Positions 25,465 through 34,546 of a DNA stretch of 64,000 bases are shown here, piece after piece; position 1 is the stretch's first letter, and the number at the start of each line of letters is the position of its first letter. The position numbers and the translations under genes were made by a program. Location of the stretch: contig NZ_CP027846.1 in the NCBI RefSeq assembly GCF_003019255.1, positions 434,001 through 498,000 of the forward strand, given 5' to 3'. The notes under the pieces are model-generated. The model made no database searches and had not been told where the DNA came from. It was given only the letters and a program-made list of their open reading frames with translations. The stretch comes from Staphylococcus kloosii. Its GTDB lineage: Bacteria > Bacillota > Bacilli > Staphylococcales > Staphylococcaceae.

Positions 25465-26835
25465 ATGCAACACGATAGTATATGGCTTACTATAGTCGGC
25501 TTAATTATAATTATATCAATTGTAGGATTATTAATTGCTAAACGTATAAGTCCTGTCGTAGGTATGATTTTAATACCTAGTGCTGGGGCACTCATATTAG
25601 GGCATAGCATTGGGGACCTAGTTAAATATTTCAATAGTGGTTTAGATCAAGTTATGAGCGTAGTCATTATGTTCATTTTCGCCATTATATTCTTTGGTTT
25701 ATTGACTGATGCAGGTTTATTTAAACCGTTAGTTAAACGGCTCATATTGATTACTAGAGGGAATGTTATTATCGTCTGTATTATGACGGCACTAATTGGT
25801 ACAATTATTCAACTTGATGGTGCGGGCGCAACGACATTTTTACTTTCAATTCCAGCCTTATTACCTTTATATAAAGCACTTAACATGAATAAGTACTTGC
25901 TTATTTTACTATTAGGTTTAAGTGCGTCAGTAATGAATATGGTGCCTTGGGGTGGCCCAATGGCTCGTACGGCATCAGTACTTCATGCCAAAAGTGTGAA
26001 TGAATTATGGTATGGCGTTATACCTGTTCAAATTGTTGGTATTTTCCTTGTGTTAATCTTCGCCGTGTACTTAGGGTTCAGAGAAAAAAGAAGAATTAAC
26101 CGTGCGGTGGAAAAAGGTGAATTAGAAGATACACAACATGTTGATGTACATAAATTAGTAGAAGTATACGAACGAGATCAAGAAGTTAAATTCCCAGTTC
26201 GTGGTATGGCAGTGAAACATCCATGGGTAAACTGGATTAACGTTATTTTAACTTTAGCTATTATCGTTATTATGTTATTAAATATCGCACCACCGGAATT
26301 TGCATTTATGATTGGTGTGGCAATCGCATTAATCGTTAACTTCCCAGATGTCGATGAACAAATGAACCGACTCAAAGCACACGCACCTAACGCATTAATG
26401 ATGGCAGCAGTAATTATTGCTGCTGGTATGTTCTTAGGTGTCTTAAATGAAACTGGCATGTTAAAAGCAATTGCGTTAACTTTAATTCATATTATACCTA
26501 GCTCAGTTGGTCCATACTTACACGTTATTGTAGGTATCTTCGGGGTGCCTCTAGACTTACTAACTAGTACAGACGCATATTACTTTGCTGTATTACCAAT
26601 CGTAGAACAAACTGCAGGACAATTTGGTGTTCCATCTGTTTCTACAGCATATTCAATGGTTATTGGTAATATTATTGGTACTTTTGTCAGTCCATTTTCA
26701 CCAGCGCTATGGTTAGCTATCGGTTTGGCAGAAGCGAACATGGGCACATATATAAAATACGCCTTTTTCTGGATATGGGGCTTCGCAATCGTAATGTTAA
26801 TCATTGCTATATTGATGGGCGTTGTCACAGTTTAA
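25465..26835 (+). CDS. CitMHS-family citrate transporter
   Basis: The protein has 456 residues and about 11-12 membrane segments. Family traits are FFGLLTDAGLFKPLVKR, the QLDGAGATTFLLSIPALLPLY loop and NMVPWGGPMARTASVL. This is the pattern of the CitMHS (2.A.11) carriers, which import citrate complexed with Mg or another divalent metal by proton symport. A PFSPALWLAIGLAE loop lies near the C-terminus. GAGGGGG precedes the ATG at 25465; the ATG at 25459 is too close to it. No two-component regulator is beside it. Confidence 0.85.
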   Translation: MQHDSIWLTIVGLIIIISIVGLLIAKRISPVVGMILIPSAGALILGHSIGDLVKYFNSGLDQVMSVVIMFIFAIIFFGLLTDAGLFKPLVKRLILITRGNVIIVCIMTALIGTIIQLDGAGATTFLLSIPALLPLYKALNMNKYLLILLLGLSASVMNMVPWGGPMARTASVLHAKSVNELWYGVIPVQIVGIFLVLIFAVYLGFREKRRINRAVEKGELEDTQHVDVHKLVEVYERDQEVKFPVRGMAVKHPWVNWINVILTLAIIVIMLLNIAPPEFAFMIGVAIALIVNFPDVDEQMNRLKAHAPNALMMAAVIIAAGMFLGVLNETGMLKAIALTLIHIIPSSVGPYLHVIVGIFGVPLDLLTSTDAYYFAVLPIVEQTAGQFGVPSVSTAYSMVIGNIIGTFVSPFSPALWLAIGLAEANMGTYIKYAFFWIWGFAIVMLIIAILMGVVTV

Positions 26836-26872
26836 GTAATTGATGTGGAAAATTGTATATTAACTATAAATT

Positions 26873-26909
26873 GGTACAGCATATAATTATATGTTGTATC
26901 AGTTTTTTT
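26873..26909 (+). terminator. Intrinsic terminator of the CitMHS gene
   Basis: The stem TACAGCATATAA/TTATATGTTGTA (with one G-T pair) is followed by an AGTTTTTTT tract. Confidence 0.82.
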
Positions 26910-27092
26910 GTGAGTAACCATTAAAAAAGAGGGAAAATAATATATTATTTTAAATTGCAAACAATAAACATACTGCTATATTGAATAAGCAAATAGTAGT
27001 ATAATATTAAGCAAAGATTTTCGGGATAGGTTAACCGTTTAGTGGTTTTCTATGATTGATTTTATAGTTCTAGATTTGAAAGAAGGGGTAAA

Positions 27093-27761
27093 ATGTTATT
27101 ACAATTAGAACTATTTTTTAGAATATTTCTATCTGTTCTGTGCGGGACTTTAATTGGTTATGAGCGTGCACAGCGACTTAAAGCTGCGGGGATTAGAACG
27201 CATATCTTAGTAGCAGCTGCGTCTGCGCTCTTTATTATTATTTCAAAATATGGTTTTTATGATATTTTACAATATCATAATATGCATTTAGACCCTTCGC
27301 GTGTAGCGGCACAAGTAGTAAGTGGTATTAGCTTTATTGGCGCTGGTACTATTCTTATCAAAGGTAATAACATAAACGGACTGACAACTGCTGCTGGGCT
27401 ATGGATTACTTCAGGCGTCGGTATGGCATTAGGTGCTGGCCTGTATTTTATAGGTGTATTATCCACGATACTAATCGTTATCGTACAATTCTTTTTAAGA
27501 AGCGATTTTTCTTATTTAAAAATTGTAAAAAAAGAAACGATTAGAATAAGTATACAAGCAGAATATACGAGTTATATTAAACAAGAAATTAACGCATATT
27601 TAGAAAAACATAACGTTGAAAACATTGCCTTCAATATTCACAAACTTAATGATGATATTGTTTATTTTGATATTACAGGCCGGGTAAAATCAAATGAATA
27701 TAGACGCAATGCTATACTTGAAGATATTTATAGCTTGGATAGCGTTCATGCAGTGACTTAA
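27093..27761 (+). CDS. MgtC/SapB family membrane protein
   Basis: The protein has 222 residues. The first 135 hold four or five membrane segments and the family motifs GTLIGYERAQRLKAAGIRTH, AAQVVSGISFIGAGTILI and TTAAGLWITSGVGMALGAG. The rest is a cytosolic ACT-like domain. MgtC proteins affect growth at low magnesium and survival in acidic phagosomes, though the mechanism is debated. No riboswitch was recognised in the 257-bp leader. A terminator follows. Confidence 0.88.
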   Translation: MLLQLELFFRIFLSVLCGTLIGYERAQRLKAAGIRTHILVAAASALFIIISKYGFYDILQYHNMHLDPSRVAAQVVSGISFIGAGTILIKGNNINGLTTAAGLWITSGVGMALGAGLYFIGVLSTILIVIVQFFLRSDFSYLKIVKKETIRISIQAEYTSYIKQEINAYLEKHNVENIAFNIHKLNDDIVYFDITGRVKSNEYRRNAILEDIYSLDSVHAVT

Positions 27762-27772
27762 ACATATAATGG

Positions 27773-27805
27773 CACCCTCACTTCGATTGGAGTGGGGGTG
27801 TTTTT
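27773..27805 (+). terminator. Intrinsic terminator of the mgtC-like gene
   Basis: CACCCTCACT pairs with AGTGGGGGTG (one G-T pair) and is followed by TTTTT. Confidence 0.87.
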
Positions 27806-28016
27806 CATTTAATAATTTAAATTTACAAAATAAACAACTGAAAAATGAATATTTATTAAAAAAGGCTGTACACAGCACTAATTATATATTAATCTTTAAA
27901 TAAGATTAATGTATTGCTTAGGATAATAATAAGATGATTAAAAAAGATTATTTTTTTATTATTAAAAAATGATGATTTAGAGATTGTAAAAAATTAAATA
28001 TAAGGGGATTGTAAAA

Positions 28017-28304
28017 TTGGGATATGATGAATTTAATTATAATAATGATCACTTCCTACATCTAAATTTAGATGATTTGAAAAAGAGAAGGGAGCTAATT
28101 GAATATATTTATCAATATTTTGAAGAATTAAATGGGGAAATTAGTTTTCAAAATAACATACCTGTTTTATTAATTAATGGTTATGAAATAGCTAAAATAA
28201 AAAATCATGATATTGATCTAACTAATAAATATTTAACCAGATTAAATATAAGTGATGGTCAAGTTGTAGCATATATTAATTATATAGAGGAGAACGAGTT
28301 GTGA
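28017..28304 (+). CDS. 95-aa protein of unknown function at the head of the wall teichoic acid glycosylation cassette
   Basis: This small acidic soluble protein is rich in Asn, Asp, Ile and Tyr (YDEFNYNNDHFLHLNLDD at the start), with no membrane segment or known motif. It starts with TTG behind AAGGGGATTG, and its TGA overlaps the GTG start of the glycosyltransferase gene, so translational coupling is likely. Base composition is clearly more AT-rich than in neighbouring housekeeping genes, as for the gene after it. It could be an accessory or regulatory partner of the glycosyltransferase, but that is only context. Confidence 0.6.
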   Translation: MGYDEFNYNNDHFLHLNLDDLKKRRELIEYIYQYFEELNGEISFQNNIPVLLINGYEIAKIKNHDIDLTNKYLTRLNISDGQVVAYINYIEENEL

Positions 28305-29776
28305 AAAAAGCATATATGATTGTGAATGAATTAGATGTGAACAAAGGCGGTATGACTACAGCTATGTTGACTAGAAGTAAGATGTTTTTAAATAATAACA
28401 TTCAAGGCGACATTATTACGTTTGATTATAAAGTTGATTATAAAATAATTTTAGAAAAACTAAAAAAATCAAAAAAGATGGATGAAAGAACTAAAATGTT
28501 AAACCCATTTATATATTTTGAAGAAAAATCAAATGATATAAACACTGCTAGTAATCCTACAATTTATAAAAATTTATCAATTATGTTTAATAACTCAGTA
28601 GAAATAAAAGGAAAAGAGAATATATCTAGGTTTTTCAATAAAGAAACCGGAGAATATATTGCTTATAAACATGTAATTGGAACAAACGACGAATATTTTT
28701 TTGATTTATTTAAAAATAATAGTCGATATAAGAGAATACATTTTTATAATAGTAAAATACATAAAATAGAAATGTTTAATAAAGAAAATAAATTAACATC
28801 AGAACAATTTTTTGATGAAAATTGTTATATGTATATTTATAGACAAATTAATCCCAAAGGGACTATTGGAAAAACATACTTAATAAATGAAAAAAGACAA
28901 TTTAATAACAATGTAGATTTTTGTAGTTATTTTTTAGAAGAAATTATTGAAGATAGTATAGAAAATACGATTATATGTGATGGACCAGGCAGTTTTCCTA
29001 AAATGTTAGAGACTAATCATAAAGTTTCTAAAAAGTACGCAGTTATTCATATAAACCATTACAAAAATTTTGATGATAGTGGGGCTGTGAAAAAACACGA
29101 AGACTACATTTTAAAAAATGCTGAAAAAATTACTGGAATAATTGTACTAACTGAGGCACAAAAACAAGATATAATTAAGGAATATAATATAGATAATGCT
29201 ATTGTTATAAGTAACTTTATTAATATTCCTGAGATAGAACAAAATAGTTGTTCAAGTAAAATTGTAGGTCATATATCTAGGTTGGTTCCTCAAAAAGGTT
29301 TAACTTATTTAATAAATGTTGCTGAAAAGGTAGCAACTATTGATAGTGAAATAGAATTTCATATTTATGGTGAAGGTGAAGAAAAACTAACATTAAAAAA
29401 TATGATTGAAGAGAAAAAATTGAAAAATGTAAAATTACTAGGTTATACAAATGATCCACAAGAAAAGATTAAAAGTTTTGGTTGTGTTATATCAACTTCG
29501 CAATTTGAAGGGCAAGGATTAAGTATTATAGAAGCGATGTTATTAGAAAAACCGGTAGTGGCATTTGATGTGAAATATGGACCTTCTGATTTTATTAGAG
29601 ATCAAAAGAATGGATACTTAATTGAAAATAAAGATACTGAAACTATGAAAAATAAAATAATTGAACTTTTAAATAATAAAAAATTAGCATCTTCATTTGG
29701 TAAAGAAGGAAGAAATACAATTATTGAATTATATGAACCATCTAAATTACTTAAAAAATGGGAAGAAATACTCTAA
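28301..29776 (+). CDS. TarM-like wall teichoic acid glycosyltransferase (GT4)
   Basis: The protein has 491 residues, near TarM in length. The first line, YMIVNELDVNKGGMTTAML, is nearly that of S. aureus TarM. Its other segments also line up: IICDGPGSFPKM, AVIHINHYKNFDDSGAVKKH, GVIVLTEAQ-type and VGHISRLVPQKG. The C-terminal Rossmann half has STSQFEGQGLSIIEAMLLEKP with the Glu-x7-Glu motif. TarM adds alpha-N-acetylglucosamine to ribitol-phosphate teichoic acid; relatives add glucose to glycerol-phosphate polymers. The presence of galU and pgcA downstream argues that UDP-glucose could be the donor here. It is AT-rich, which suggests transfer. Confidence 0.85.
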   Translation: MKKAYMIVNELDVNKGGMTTAMLTRSKMFLNNNIQGDIITFDYKVDYKIILEKLKKSKKMDERTKMLNPFIYFEEKSNDINTASNPTIYKNLSIMFNNSVEIKGKENISRFFNKETGEYIAYKHVIGTNDEYFFDLFKNNSRYKRIHFYNSKIHKIEMFNKENKLTSEQFFDENCYMYIYRQINPKGTIGKTYLINEKRQFNNNVDFCSYFLEEIIEDSIENTIICDGPGSFPKMLETNHKVSKKYAVIHINHYKNFDDSGAVKKHEDYILKNAEKITGIIVLTEAQKQDIIKEYNIDNAIVISNFINIPEIEQNSCSSKIVGHISRLVPQKGLTYLINVAEKVATIDSEIEFHIYGEGEEKLTLKNMIEEKKLKNVKLLGYTNDPQEKIKSFGCVISTSQFEGQGLSIIEAMLLEKPVVAFDVKYGPSDFIRDQKNGYLIENKDTETMKNKIIELLNNKKLASSFGKEGRNTIIELYEPSKLLKKWEEIL

Positions 29777-29802
29777 TAAATATTATAGGGAGAGAATATA
29801 TT

Positions 29803-30666
29803 ATGAAAATAAAAAAAGCAATTATTCCAGCGGCTGGATTAGGTACTAGATTTTTGCCTGCTACAAAGGCAATGCCAAAAGAAATGTTACCGATATTAGA
29901 TAAACCTACAATTCAATATATCGTAGAGGAAGCAGTTGCTGCAGGTATTGAAGATATTATTATTGTGACGGGAAAACATAAAAGAGCTATTGAAGATCAT
30001 TTTGATAATCAAAAAGAATTGGAAATGGTATTAGAATCAAGTGGGAAAAATGAATTGCTTGATAAAGTGAATTATTCAAGCAATTTAGCTAATATGTTTT
30101 ATGTGAGACAAAAGGAACAAAAGGGATTGGGTCACGCTATTTGGACAGCAAAACAGTTTATTGGTGATGAACCTTTTGCTGTTTTATTAGGAGATGACAT
30201 TGTTGAATCAACAACTCCAGCTATAAAACAACTTATGGAGCAATATGAAAATACTAAGAAATCAGTCATTGGGGTGCAAACTGTTAATGAAAAAGAAACA
30301 CATCGATATGGGATCGTAGACCCTATAGATGCCAATGGCCGATTATTCAGTGTTAATAAATTTGTAGAAAAACCGAAGCCAGGAACAGCACCTTCAAATT
30401 TAGCTATTATGGGACGTTATATCTTAACACCTGAAATCTTTAATTATTTAGAAAACCAAGAAATTGGCGCGGGCGGTGAAATTCAATTAACAGATGCTAT
30501 TGAACACTTGAACACAGATGATTGTGTTTATGCATACGATTTCGAAGGTGATCGCTATGATGTGGGTGAAAAATTAGGTTTTGTCAAAACAACAATTCAA
30601 TTTGCGTTAAATAATGATGAAATGGCTGATGATATCAAAGCATTTTTAAAATCAATCAATTTATAA
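29803..30666 (+). CDS. galU: UTP-glucose-1-phosphate uridylyltransferase
   Basis: The protein has 287 residues. The signature nucleotide-binding motif is AAGLGTRFLPATKAMPKEML, followed by VTGKHKRAIEDHFD, GLGHAIWTA, LLGDDIV and VEKPKPGTAPSNLA. It makes UDP-glucose and pyrophosphate from UTP and glucose-1-phosphate, for glycolipid anchors and teichoic acid decoration. The Staphylococcus and Bacillus name gtaB is also used. The ATG at 29803 has GGGAGAG before it; the ORF overlap with the glycosyltransferase at 29758 is not real translation. It is 26 bases after the glycosyltransferase gene. Confidence 0.93.
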   Translation: MKIKKAIIPAAGLGTRFLPATKAMPKEMLPILDKPTIQYIVEEAVAAGIEDIIIVTGKHKRAIEDHFDNQKELEMVLESSGKNELLDKVNYSSNLANMFYVRQKEQKGLGHAIWTAKQFIGDEPFAVLLGDDIVESTTPAIKQLMEQYENTKKSVIGVQTVNEKETHRYGIVDPIDANGRLFSVNKFVEKPKPGTAPSNLAIMGRYILTPEIFNYLENQEIGAGGEIQLTDAIEHLNTDDCVYAYDFEGDRYDVGEKLGFVKTTIQFALNNDEMADDIKAFLKSINL

Positions 30667-30679
30667 ATAGGTGACAGAT

Positions 30680-32326
30680 ATGAAAACAAAATGGGAAAAT
30701 GTTTTAGAAGATAGTTTTGTAAAACAGTTTTATGAACAACAATCATTAGAAGAACAAAACGAAGGCTTTAATAATCAGTTGTCATTTGGAACTGCAGGAA
30801 TTAGAGGTAAATTTGGGCTCGGCGAAGGACGCTTAAATAAATTTACGATACAAAAAGTGGCTTTAGGATTAGCGCATTATTTAAAAGCATGTGAAAGTGC
30901 TCCTTCAGTCGTTATTCATTATGATACGAGACATTTATCTACAGAATTTGCTCGAATTATTGCAGAAATTTTAGCGAGCCATAAAATCAAAGTATACTTA
31001 GCAGACACTTATAAAACAACGCCTGATTTATCTTATGCTGTTAGATATTTACAAACAAGTGCTGGCGTGATGATAACTGCAAGTCATAATCCTAACGACT
31101 ATAATGGAATAAAAGTTTATGGAAATGATGGTGCCCAATTAGGTACGGGACCATCTGAGATTTTAAGTGAATATATTAATAAGCTAGGTGACCCATTAAC
31201 TTTAAATTTGAATATCGATTCAAGTGAAGTTCAAGACGATATTGACAATATTGACAATAAAATTAAAGAAAAGTATTTCGAAGAAATATTTGATTTAGTA
31301 GGGGAAATACCTAATTCAGATTTAAAAGTCGTCTTTACAAGTTTACATGGGACAAGTGTTCCGACAGTACCAGAATTGTTAAAATCACTAAATTTTAATA
31401 ATTATACATTGGTTGAAAAACAGTGTGTTCCAGATCCGAATTTTAGTTCGGTTGACAGTGCTAATCCCGAAGATCATCAAGCTTTTAAGCAAGCAATTAA
31501 AAAAGGTAATGATATAGATGCCGATTTATTAATCTCAACAGATCCAGATGCAGATCGTATGGGTATTGCTGAAAGAGATGCCAAAGGGAATATTTATTAT
31601 TTTAACGGAAACCAAATAGGAGCATTATTATTAGATTATAGAATAAAACAGACGGAACATTTAAATAATAAAGTTATGTTTCAGTCTATAGTGAGTAGCG
31701 AATTAAGTAAAATGTTGGCTGAAAAATATAATGTAAAATGTCGAGAAGTTTTAACCGGATTTAAATATATTGCTGAAGGCATACGCAATTTAAATCCTAA
31801 CGATAATTTTATTTTGGGATATGAAGAAAGTTATGGCTTTTTAGCAAAACCATTTGTGAGAGATAAAGATGCTGTTCAAATAGTGCCATTAATTATTAAG
31901 TATGCTTCAGAATTAAAAAACAAAGGTATAATGTTAAAAGATAAGTTAGAAGCTATTTATAAAGAAGTGGGGCATCATCATGATAAATTGTTTGCCCATA
32001 CTTTTGAAGGCGAAAGTGGTAAAACACATATTGATACGATTATGACTAACATGAGAAATAATCCACCCAAGTCGTTAGCTAATTTAAATGTATTAGTTAT
32101 TGAGGACTTTGAGAAACAGCAAAGTATGAATATGGTTGAAAATAAGACAACACCTATTACTTTACCAAAGGCTAACGTGATTAAAATACACTTCAAAGAA
32201 GGGTTTATTGCTTTAAGACCTTCAGGTACAGAACCTAAAATTAAGCTCTATGTATCATTAACAGCGGAAAACTTTGACACTTTGGCACAAAGTATAGATA
32301 ATTTAATATTTAACAAAAAAGCGTAA
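30680..32326 (+). CDS. pgcA: Alpha-phosphoglucomutase
   Basis: The protein has 548 residues. FGTAGIRGKFGLGEGRLN lies near the start. The phosphoserine loop is MITASHNPNDYNG (Ser135), the metal loop is STDPDADRMGIAE, the sugar loop is GYEESYGFLAK, and the phosphate loop is ALRPSGTEPKIKLY. It interconverts glucose-6-phosphate and glucose-1-phosphate, and so feeds GalU. The ATG at 30680, 6 bases after AGGTG, is preferred to the GTG at 30671, which overlaps that site. Only 13 bases separate it from galU. The stop codon is inside the terminator stem. Confidence 0.92.
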   Translation: MKTKWENVLEDSFVKQFYEQQSLEEQNEGFNNQLSFGTAGIRGKFGLGEGRLNKFTIQKVALGLAHYLKACESAPSVVIHYDTRHLSTEFARIIAEILASHKIKVYLADTYKTTPDLSYAVRYLQTSAGVMITASHNPNDYNGIKVYGNDGAQLGTGPSEILSEYINKLGDPLTLNLNIDSSEVQDDIDNIDNKIKEKYFEEIFDLVGEIPNSDLKVVFTSLHGTSVPTVPELLKSLNFNNYTLVEKQCVPDPNFSSVDSANPEDHQAFKQAIKKGNDIDADLLISTDPDADRMGIAERDAKGNIYYFNGNQIGALLLDYRIKQTEHLNNKVMFQSIVSSELSKMLAEKYNVKCREVLTGFKYIAEGIRNLNPNDNFILGYEESYGFLAKPFVRDKDAVQIVPLIIKYASELKNKGIMLKDKLEAIYKEVGHHHDKLFAHTFEGESGKTHIDTIMTNMRNNPPKSLANLNVLVIEDFEKQQSMNMVENKTTPITLPKANVIKIHFKEGFIALRPSGTEPKIKLYVSLTAENFDTLAQSIDNLIFNKKA

Positions 32327-32352
32327 CAGACATATTATCTGTTACGCTTTTA
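32315..32352. terminator. Bidirectional terminator at the end of pgcA
   Basis: GCGTAACAGA (32321-32330) pairs with TCTGTTACGC (32338-32347); an A-run precedes and a TTTT follows. It serves pgcA and the convergent 33-aa gene. Confidence 0.85.
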
Positions 32353-32356
32353 CTTA

Positions 32357-32458
32357 TTAATATTCGATGTTTGGTGCTTTGTTTACATGTTTTTGGTAAC
32401 GTTTAAGGCCGAAGAATGCTAATGCACCTAAGGCTACAACAACTAATAATGTTTTCAT
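32357..32458 (-). CDS. 33-aa single-pass membrane peptide
   Basis: Reading the minus strand from the ATG at 32458 gives a 33-residue peptide. It has a hydrophobic helix TLLVVVALGALAFFGL, a basic stretch KRYQKHVNK and the end APNIEY. AAAGGAG lies 8 bases before the ATG, and the shared terminator follows the stop. The size, one helix and a positive cytosolic tail resemble the many small staphylococcal membrane peptides without a known role. It might be a toxin-like or complex-associated peptide, but no antisense RNA partner was seen. Confidence 0.6.
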   Translation of the reverse strand: MKTLLVVVALGALAFFGLKRYQKHVNKAPNIEY

Positions 32459-32595
32459 ATCTTGTACTCCTTTAAGTTCATTGATTATAACGAAATAATT
32501 AGACAGAGATGAGTAATAAATAGCAATAAGCCATTTGATATGGCGATTTAAATAAATTCAAACGTGCATATCAATAATGGCATTGCTAAAAATTA

Positions 32596-34089
32596 TTATT
32601 CGTAATAATTTAATTCAAGATCTTTTGAAGTTTGTTTACGTGTTTTTCTCATTAGGTCAGCATCATCAATTAATGATTTACCGTATGAAGGAATCATTTT
32701 TTGAATTTTAGGTAACCATTCATCTTTATATTCAGAGAAGTTTTTCTCTAATACTTCAAGTGCTACTGATACTGAAGTAGAAGCCCCTGGTGATTCACCA
32801 AGTAAAGCAATTACAGTATGGTCAGAAGAGTTAACAACTTCTGTACCGAATTGAATGTAACCTTTACCTTCTTTTTCAGTGTCTTTAATTACTTGAACAC
32901 GTTTACCAGCAGTGTATAATTGCCAATCTTTGTCACGTGCTTCTGGGTAGAAAGTACGTAAGTGATTCATACAACCTTCTTTAGTCATTAAGATTTGGTC
33001 GAATGAATATTTAATTAATGGTAAGTTTTTCGCAGCTGCTGCTAATAATGTTGTAATGTTATATGGTTTAACTGATTTGAATAAATCTAAGTTTGAACCA
33101 TTTTTTAAGAACTTAGGTCCAACGCTAGCGAATGGTCCGAATAATAAAGTTCTTTCTCCATCAATATAGCGAGTGTCTAAGTGAGGCACTGTCATTGGTG
33201 GTGTGCCAGGTGGTTCTTTACCATATACTTTGGCATCGTGTTCTTTGATAACTTCTGGGTTAGTACAAGCTAAGAATTGGCCTGTAATAGGGAAGCCACC
33301 TAAGTGTTTACTTTCAGGGATGCCTGTTTTTTGTAGCAATGGAATAGCGCCACCGCCAGCACCGATAAATACGTAATCAGCTAGTTGAGTTTGAGTTCTA
33401 CCGCTATTACGTTCACGAATTTCAACTTCCCATTTACCGTCTACACGTTGGTTGAAGTTAACAACTTCGTGGTTGTAATGTACTTCTGTTTTTGGTGTTT
33501 CTTCAAGATTTTTCGCTAATTTACGAGTTAACGCACCAAAGTTTACGTCTGTACCTTCATTAATTTTACTTGCAGCCATAATATCGTCTTTACTATGACC
33601 TTTCATCATTAATGGGATCCATTTTCTCATTACTTCGATGTCTTCTGTAAATTCGATATTATCGAACATCGGGAAGTTTCTCATTGCTTCGTAACGATCT
33701 TTTAAGAATTTAACGTTGTTTTTACCTCTTACGAAACTGATATGTGGTAAAGGACGAATAAATTCTTTAGGGTTTTCAATGTATTTTTCTCTTACTAAAT
33801 GACCCCAATATTGTTTTGAAATTTCGAATTCTTGGTTGATTTCTTTTGCTTTTTCAATGTCAATTGAACCATCAGGTTGTTGCACTGTATAGTTCAATTC
33901 ACAAAGTGCAGCGTGACCAGTACCAGCATTGTGACGTTCGTTTGAACTTTCAATACCAGGACGATCTAGACGTTCATAAAGTTTAACATTCCAATCTGGT
34001 TCGATTTCTTTAAGCATTGAACCGAATGTCGTACTAAGAACGCCGGCGCCAATAAGAATGACATCTTTTGATTCTTTTTGATTAGCCAT
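32596..34089 (-). CDS. mqo: Malate:quinone oxidoreductase
   Basis: The protein has 497 residues. The FAD motif is VILIGAGVLSTTFGSML, followed by the family's NERHNAGTGHAALCELNYT and a C-terminal LLGESPGASTSVSVALEVLE. It is a membrane-associated flavoenzyme that oxidises malate to oxaloacetate and reduces menaquinone. AAAGGTGAG lies 7 bases before the ATG. It is transcribed alone. A weak GCCAT/ATGGC stem at 32531-32545 could end the transcript. Confidence 0.93.
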   Translation of the reverse strand: MANQKESKDVILIGAGVLSTTFGSMLKEIEPDWNVKLYERLDRPGIESSNERHNAGTGHAALCELNYTVQQPDGSIDIEKAKEINQEFEISKQYWGHLVREKYIENPKEFIRPLPHISFVRGKNNVKFLKDRYEAMRNFPMFDNIEFTEDIEVMRKWIPLMMKGHSKDDIMAASKINEGTDVNFGALTRKLAKNLEETPKTEVHYNHEVVNFNQRVDGKWEVEIRERNSGRTQTQLADYVFIGAGGGAIPLLQKTGIPESKHLGGFPITGQFLACTNPEVIKEHDAKVYGKEPPGTPPMTVPHLDTRYIDGERTLLFGPFASVGPKFLKNGSNLDLFKSVKPYNITTLLAAAAKNLPLIKYSFDQILMTKEGCMNHLRTFYPEARDKDWQLYTAGKRVQVIKDTEKEGKGYIQFGTEVVNSSDHTVIALLGESPGASTSVSVALEVLEKNFSEYKDEWLPKIQKMIPSYGKSLIDDADLMRKTRKQTSKDLELNYYE

Positions 34090-34546
34090 ACTGTCTCACC
34101 TTTCATTAATTAAGTTATTAGTAACGCTTGTTGTTACCCATGGCCTCTTTCCACATATAATTATAATATATTCCTATCTATTATAAAAATACATAATTTT
34201 AATTAAACTCATTACTTTTAGTAATGGGTCGAGAAGAGGTCATTAAATATTATACTAAAAGTTATTTACCCGATTTCATTATATCAAAATCATTTATAAA
34301 TAGATAAAAGTAAGCGTTTTACTGCTTGATAAATTACCTTTTTATATAAGACATCAGGTCATAATATGAGTATGCACTGAAATGTGATTTACGGCAAGCT
34401 TTTTACTTAAAAATACCCAAATTTTTTGGGATTTTGCTTCAACTTGCATCAAATAGGTAATTGAATAATATGACGAAAAATAACCATTTTTAGTACTATT
34501 TTCACAAAATTATATGCTTTAGAAAATGAAATTAGGAGTGGAAACG
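34090..34546. other. Intergenic region between divergent mqo and DUF2848 genes
   Basis: This is 457 bp of AT-rich sequence without a convincing gene. It holds a poor cre-like string (AGTAAGCGTTTTAC at 34309-34322), a short stem CCCAAA/TTTGGG (34416-34430), and presumably both promoters. No riboswitch or known RNA was recognised. Confidence 0.5.

Noticed and set aside
27000..27092. Possible magnesium riboswitch (M-box) before the mgtC-like gene
   Set aside because: None of the conserved M-box motifs and no terminator/antiterminator pair could be found.
34309..34322. cre site before mqo
   Set aside because: AGTAAGCGTTTTAC deviates at the first base and at the last two, so it is too weak to call.
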